Positions 59,994 to 64,000 of a DNA stretch of 64,000 nt are shown piece after piece. Under the pieces are notes generated by a model, which ran no database searches, was not told the DNA's origin, and saw only the letters and a list, made by a program, of their open reading frames with translations. The first letter of the stretch is position 1. The number at the start of each line of letters is the position of its first letter. Position numbers and translations under genes: made by a program. This DNA comes from an uncultured Bacteroidia bacterium (GTDB lineage Bacteria > Bacteroidota > Bacteroidia > Bacteroidales > F082): positions 42,782-106,781 of the forward strand of contig CADCIH010000007.1 of NCBI GenBank assembly GCA_902801465.1. The letters are read 5' to 3'.

Positions 59994-60021
59994 AAGATAA
60001 AAGTTAAAAGATAAAAGTTAA
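59982..60021. repeat. AGATAAA/AGTTAAA heptamer tandem repeat
   Basis: Five 7-base units on the plus strand connect the adaptor's stop codon to the ATG of the RND pump (60022). It is the same unit as at 44481 and 46966 but here is read on the plus strand. In all three the transcript carries the purine-rich form. Confidence 0.85.
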
Positions 60022-63000
60022 ATGAGTTTACAACGTACAGCAGTAAACAATCCAGTGACGACGGCCTTGGTGTTCGTCGCCATCGCCATATTCGGTATCT
60101 TCTCCTTGATGAACCTCTCCATTAATCAGCTACCCAACATGGAGACCAACTTCATCATGGTGATGACTTCCTATCCAGGCGCGAGTGCGGCGGATATCGA
60201 GACCAATATCTCCAAGACCTTGGAGAACACCCTCAACGCCGTGCCCGACTTGAAACACATCTCGACCACCTCGCGCGAGAACACTTCCGTGGTTTCGCTC
60301 GAGTTCGAGAGTGGCATCGACATTGAGACCGCCACCAACAATGTGCGCGACAAGATCGACATGGTACGCAACTATCTCCCCGACGGGGCCACCAACCCCG
60401 TGTTGTTCAAGTTCAACGCTGAGGACATGCCCATCATGTTGCTGAGCGTGACCGCCGAGGAGAGCCTTGCGGCCTTGGACAAGATCATCGAGGACCGCAT
60501 CACCACTCCCTTGGCCCGTGTCAGTGGCGTGGGTACCGTCTCAGCCAACGGCGCACCCAAACGTGAGATCCAGGTCTATGTCGACCCCAACAAGCTCGAG
60601 GCCTATAACCTCACCCTCGAAAGCATCTCCAACACTCTCGCCACCGAAAACCGCAACGTGCCAGCCGGTTACATCGACATAGGTTCAAACAGCTATAGTC
60701 TTCGTATCCAGAAAGAGTTCGGCTCAGCCAAGGAAATGGAAGACGTCATCGTGGGTGCCCGTGGCAACGCCCCCATCTATCTGCGTGACGTGGCTACCGT
60801 GGTCGACGGCATGGAGGAACGCATCCAAGAGTCTTACAGCAACGGCCGCCAAGGTGCCACCATCGTCATCCAAAAGCAAACCGACGCCAATGCCGTGAAC
60901 GTCATCAAAGGCATCAAGAAACAACTTGAGAAGATTGAACCCACCTTGCCGTCCGATGTCAAATTGAATACCATCGTCGACGGATCCACCTCGATCCAAA
61001 ACACCATTAATAGTTTGCGCAACACCATCCTGATCACCTTCGTGCTGGTTATGCTGGTGGTGTTCGTTTTCCTCGGTCGTTGGCGCGCCACCTTCATCAT
61101 CGTGCTCGCCATCCCGATTTCCCTGTTGGCATCATTAATATATCTGTTCGCTACCGGCAATACCTTGAACATCATCTCCATGTCGGCGCTCTCCATCGCC
61201 ATCGGCATGGTGGTTGACGATGCCATCGTGGTGTTGGAGAACATCACGACACATATCGAGCGAGGCTCGAAGCCCAAGGAAGCCGCCGTGCATGCCACCC
61301 AAGAGGTGCAGCTCTCCGTCATCGCCTCCACCTTGACCATGTTGGCCGTGTTCTTGCCCTTGACGATGATCAAAGGCACCACCGGTGTCATGTTTAAGCA
61401 ACTCGGCTGGATCGTGTCCATCATCATGATTGTTTCCACCATCGGCGCTTTGACTCTGGTGCCGATGATGTGCTCCCGCATGCTGGTGATGAACCCTCAC
61501 GAGAGCAAGTTCCACAAAGCGCTCTTCCGACCCATTAATAAAGCCTTGGATAGCATCAGCAATGGTTATGCCCGACTTATTAATTGGTGTGTTAACCATC
61601 GTAAAGTTGTGATTTTCAGCATGTTAGGATTGTTTATCATTTCTGTTGTATTTTTAGCACCTACTTTAAAGACAGAAATGATGCCTAAGATGGACGAAGG
61701 CCGATTGAGCATTAATATTGAGTTGCCTGCCGGCACGGGTCAGGATGTCACGGGTGCCTTTGCCAAGGACCTCGCGGCCGATTTCATGGCCATCCCCGAG
61801 GTGAAGATATGTAACTTTAGCTTTGGCCAGGCCGACTCCGACAACGCCTTTGCATCCATGAGGAACAACGGCACCAACATCATTTCGTTCAACTTGCGTT
61901 TGGGTACCAAGACCGAGCGTCGCAAGGCGGGATTGCGAAAGACGAGCGAGGTGGCTGACGAGATTCGCGCCAAGCTCAATGCCATGCCTGAGATCAAGAA
62001 AGCCAACGTCAACGAAGGCGGTGGCGGCATGGGTGGCATGAGTACCGTCCAGGTTGAGGTTTACGGCTACGATTTCACTACCACCGACCAGGTCGCCAAC
62101 GAGATTGCACAGAAGCTCCGCGACCGTGGCATCCTGCAAGTTATCGTGGGTCGCGATGCCTATACCCCTGAGTATCAGGTGGACTTCGACCGTGAGAAGC
62201 TCGCTTTGAATGGCTTGAACAGCACCACGGCTGCCACCTACGTGAAAAACCGCATTAATGGTTCGGTGGGTTCCTACTACCGTGAGGACGGTGAGGAGTA
62301 CGACATCCGTGTGCGTTATGCCCCCGAGTTCCGCAAGAGTATTGAGGATATCGAGAACATCAAGCTCTATAATGCCTATGGACAACCCGTGCGTGTGGGC
62401 GACCTCGGCAGGGTAGTGGAGACACTGACTCCGCCTAGCATCCAGCGTAAGGACCGTGAACGCATGGTCAGCGTGACCGCCGTGGTCGGCAAGGGCATGG
62501 TGTTGAGCGATGTGGTGAAGATGTGCGAGGAGGTCATTGCCGAAAGTGAGATTCCTTCCGAGATTATGACGAAGATCGCTGGCGACTATGAGACCCAACA
62601 AGAGATGTTTGGTGACCTGTTCACCCTTCTGGTCCTTATTATAATATTGGTGTATATCGTGATGGCCTCCCAGTTTGAGAACCTGATGAAGCCGTTCGTC
62701 ATCATGTTCTCCGTGCCGTTCACCTTCACGGGCGTGTTGCTTGGTCTGTGGGCTACCAACACGGCCTTGGGTGCCATGGCCTTCGTGGGCATCCTGATCT
62801 TGATGGGTATCGTGGTGAAGAATGGTATCGTGCTTATCGACTATACCACGCTCTTGGAGGAACGTGGTGTCGAGGTAAAAGAAGCCACCGTGAAGGCTGC
62901 CCGTTCCCGTCTGCGCCCCATCCTGATGACCACCTTGACCACGGTTCTGGGTATGATTCCCATGGCCATCGGTCGCGGCGAGGGCGCTGAGATGTGGAAT

Positions 63001-63156
63001 TCCTTGGGTGTCACCGTCGCCTGGGGTCTCACAGTTTCCACATTAATCACCTTATTATTAATACCGGCGTTATATTGTTCCCTTGAGACCCGTGCGGTAA
63101 GGAGAAAACAGCGCAAGGCGGAGAGGGCTTTGACGGCGACGGAAAACATTAGATGA
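60022..63156 (+). CDS. RND efflux pump permease (HAE1/AcrB-like)
   Basis: 1044 residues with twelve membrane segments in two halves. TM1 region NPVTTALVFVAIAIFGIFSL, periplasmic porter domain starting PNMETNFIMVMTSYPGASA, proton-relay TM4 IAIGMVVDDAIVVLEN with the paired Asp residues, and second-half segments IILVYIVMASQFENLMKPFVIM and FVGILILMGIVVKNGIVLIDY with the TM10 Lys. It works as a trimer with the adaptor and TolC to expel drugs, bile compounds or lipids. Substrates cannot be predicted. The PII-like gene follows 31 bases later. Confidence 0.95.
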   Translation: MSLQRTAVNNPVTTALVFVAIAIFGIFSLMNLSINQLPNMETNFIMVMTSYPGASAADIETNISKTLENTLNAVPDLKHISTTSRENTSVVSLEFESGIDIETATNNVRDKIDMVRNYLPDGATNPVLFKFNAEDMPIMLLSVTAEESLAALDKIIEDRITTPLARVSGVGTVSANGAPKREIQVYVDPNKLEAYNLTLESISNTLATENRNVPAGYIDIGSNSYSLRIQKEFGSAKEMEDVIVGARGNAPIYLRDVATVVDGMEERIQESYSNGRQGATIVIQKQTDANAVNVIKGIKKQLEKIEPTLPSDVKLNTIVDGSTSIQNTINSLRNTILITFVLVMLVVFVFLGRWRATFIIVLAIPISLLASLIYLFATGNTLNIISMSALSIAIGMVVDDAIVVLENITTHIERGSKPKEAAVHATQEVQLSVIASTLTMLAVFLPLTMIKGTTGVMFKQLGWIVSIIMIVSTIGALTLVPMMCSRMLVMNPHESKFHKALFRPINKALDSISNGYARLINWCVNHRKVVIFSMLGLFIISVVFLAPTLKTEMMPKMDEGRLSINIELPAGTGQDVTGAFAKDLAADFMAIPEVKICNFSFGQADSDNAFASMRNNGTNIISFNLRLGTKTERRKAGLRKTSEVADEIRAKLNAMPEIKKANVNEGGGGMGGMSTVQVEVYGYDFTTTDQVANEIAQKLRDRGILQVIVGRDAYTPEYQVDFDREKLALNGLNSTTAATYVKNRINGSVGSYYREDGEEYDIRVRYAPEFRKSIEDIENIKLYNAYGQPVRVGDLGRVVETLTPPSIQRKDRERMVSVTAVVGKGMVLSDVVKMCEEVIAESEIPSEIMTKIAGDYETQQEMFGDLFTLLVLIIILVYIVMASQFENLMKPFVIMFSVPFTFTGVLLGLWATNTALGAMAFVGILILMGIVVKNGIVLIDYTTLLEERGVEVKEATVKAARSRLRPILMTTLTTVLGMIPMAIGRGEGAEMWNSLGVTVAWGLTVSTLITLLLIPALYCSLETRAVRRKQRKAERALTATENIR

Positions 63157-63187
63157 GAATTAAGAATTAAGAATTAAGAATTTAGAG
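63157..63187. repeat. AATTAAG heptamer tandem repeat
   Basis: About four units of AATTAAG on the plus strand exactly fill the spacer between the RND stop (63154-63156) and the next ATG (63188). Confidence 0.85.
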
Positions 63188-63481
63188 ATGAAGGCGATAC
63201 TTATAACATATAATCAGGCGTACTATGATGAGATTGCCAAGGTGTTGAACGACCATGGGGTGAGGGGATATACCGAGTGGAACGAGATCAAGGGTCGGGG
63301 CAGTGAGACGGGCGAGCCTCATTTGGGGACGCATGCATGGCCCACTTTGAACAACGCGTTGGTCTCTGTCATGGACGACGAGTGCGTGGATGGCGTGTTG
63401 AATGATTTGAAAGAGCGTGACGAGAAGGCTCCTGAGCTGGGCTTGCGAGCTTTTGTTTGGACGATAGAGAAAATGATTTGA
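63188..63481 (+). CDS. Small PII-like (ferredoxin-fold) protein linked to the RND pump
   Basis: 97 residues, soluble. The pattern KAILITYNQAYYDEIAKVL (strand-helix), GVRGYTEWNEIKGRGSETGE (strand and flexible loop), WPTLNNALVSVMDDECVDGVL (strand-helix) and ELGLRAFVWTIEKM (last strand) fits the beta-alpha-beta fold of PII and related trimers, with a T-loop-like segment around residues 38-50. PII-type proteins bind nucleotides or metals and gate membrane proteins. Position directly after the RND permease suggests it senses a ligand for the pump. The fold is assigned by eye. Confidence 0.6.
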   Translation: MKAILITYNQAYYDEIAKVLNDHGVRGYTEWNEIKGRGSETGEPHLGTHAWPTLNNALVSVMDDECVDGVLNDLKERDEKAPELGLRAFVWTIEKMI

Positions 63482-63483
63482 TT

Positions 63484-63515
63484 TTTGTTGTTTTTCGAAG
63501 AATTAATTATCTTTG
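63484..63515 (+). promoter_or_regulatory. Promoter for the YegP-like gene
   Basis: TTTG (63484-63487), 20-base spacer, TATCTTTG (63508-63515), leaving a leader of about 50 bases before the ATG at 63571. Confidence 0.65.
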
Positions 63516-63570
63516 CCAAGTGAAACAACACAAAAACACTTCAATTATAAACATTTAAAACATTAACATT

Positions 63571-63903
63571 ATGGGTAAATTCGTTATTACGCTCAGAAAG
63601 AACGGCGAGTTCCAGTTCAATCTGAAGGCCACCAACGGCCAGGTCATTCTCACCAGTGAAGGTTACACCACCAAGGCCGCCTGCATGAACGGCATCGAGT
63701 CGGTGAAGAAAAACTGCGCTGTTGAAGCTCGCTTTGAGAAGAAAGTCGCCTCCAACGGCAAGCCTTTCTTCAACCTGAAAGCCACCAATGGACAGGTCAT
63801 CGGCAGCAGCCAGATGTATGCCAGCAAGAAAAACATGCTCAACGGTGTTGCTTCTGTTCAGAAGAATGCCCCTGAGGCTGAGGTAGTTGACTTAACCGCA
63901 TAA
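63571..63903 (+). CDS. YegP-like protein, two DUF1508 repeats
   Basis: 110 residues made of two tandem copies of one unit. Unit 1 (about 3-50) reads FVITLRKNGEFQFNLKATNG and continues to CMNGIESVKKN. Unit 2 (about 52-101) reads FEKKVASNGKPFFNLKATNG and continues to MLNGVASVQKN. The FxLKAxNGQVI core with a following helix is the DUF1508/YegP signature. The protein is cytoplasmic with unknown function, sometimes linked to stress conditions. It stands alone with its own promoter. Codon use looks like that of a well-expressed gene. Confidence 0.93.
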   Translation: MGKFVITLRKNGEFQFNLKATNGQVILTSEGYTTKAACMNGIESVKKNCAVEARFEKKVASNGKPFFNLKATNGQVIGSSQMYASKKNMLNGVASVQKNAPEAEVVDLTA

Positions 63904-63932
63904 ATTTTTTTGAAAAAAAAGTAAAAAAAAGC

Positions 63933-63962
63933 TTGCGGGAAAGAAAAAAGGTTGTACCTTTG
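63933..63962 (+). promoter_or_regulatory. Consensus promoter reading out of the window
   Basis: TTG (63933-63935), exactly 19 bases, TACCTTTG (63955-63962). A leader hairpin ACCCCC/GGGGGT (63974-63979 and 63988-63993, 8-base loop) follows near the expected transcript start. The downstream gene is outside the window. Confidence 0.7.
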
Positions 63963-64000
63963 CAGCCGTTTTCACCCCCTGAGATACGGGGGTTGCGAAC

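Noticed and set aside
61666-62601. 311-codon minus-strand frame inside the RND permease gene
   Set aside because: Antisense shadow of a fully conserved RND permease. It is His/Leu-rich without motifs.

Overview
The window is a dense stretch of chromosome from a member of the Bacteroidota, most probably the order Bacteroidales. Three lines of evidence support this. Several exported proteins end in type IX secretion (T9SS) sorting domains. The lipoproteins and the protein set are typical of the group: meso-DAP dehydrogenase, M13 peptidase, DUF47/Pit, pyrophosphatase, and C10 and C25 peptidases. Many upstream regions carry the group's promoter signature, TTG or TTTG, about 19 bases, then TAnnTTTG. 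No rRNA, tRNA, CRISPR array, phage or transposase gene was seen. No gene-free stretch exceeds 300 bases.

Layout from left to right. 1-5.5 kb (minus strand): a short-chain fatty acid transporter cut by the window edge, a YbjN-like protein, a protein-kinase/AAA+ ATPase fusion, and two tandem cation/proton antiporters. 5.5-8.9 kb: a large gingipain-like C25 protease. 9-12 kb: DAP dehydrogenase coupled to a GH3 lipoprotein. 12-16.7 kb (minus): acyltransferase, M13 metallopeptidase, dnaX. 16.7-21 kb (plus): polysaccharide deacetylase-like protein and FemAB/GNAT-like protein, upp, and a sodium-dependent transporter. 21-31 kb: a ComEA-like protein, an exported protein of unknown function, then three tandem C10 (streptopain-like) T9SS proteases. 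30.7-34 kb (minus): an operon of a bifunctional-nuclease-like protein, nucleoside permease, thyA and folA. 34-43 kb (plus): membrane pyrophosphatase, two tandem CPA2 antiporters, topB. 43-48 kb (minus): pncB, a phosphate transporter between two DUF47 genes, and a ureohydrolase. 48-57 kb: a coiled-coil lipoprotein, a sigma-54 response regulator facing a hybrid histidine kinase, a 5'-nucleotidase-like lipoprotein, galM and an ABC-F ATPase. 57.6-63.5 kb: a TolC/MFP/RND efflux operon followed by a PII-like gene. The window ends with a YegP-like gene and a strong promoter pointing out of the window.

Functional themes are ion and proton economy (membrane PPase, four antiporters, sodium symporter), exported proteolysis (one C25, three C10 and one M13 peptidase), pyrimidine and folate metabolism (upp, thyA, folA, nucleoside permease), phosphate uptake and efflux.

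The most unusual feature is not a gene. At least fourteen spacers are filled by short tandem repeats with a 7-base period, such as AGATAAA, AATTAAG, ACGGAAA, GGAATGC and TTTCCAC. Several form perfect or near-perfect hairpins. Several overlap the stop codon of the preceding gene and end right at the next start codon. A second, unrelated 79-base inverted-repeat element precedes the efflux operon.
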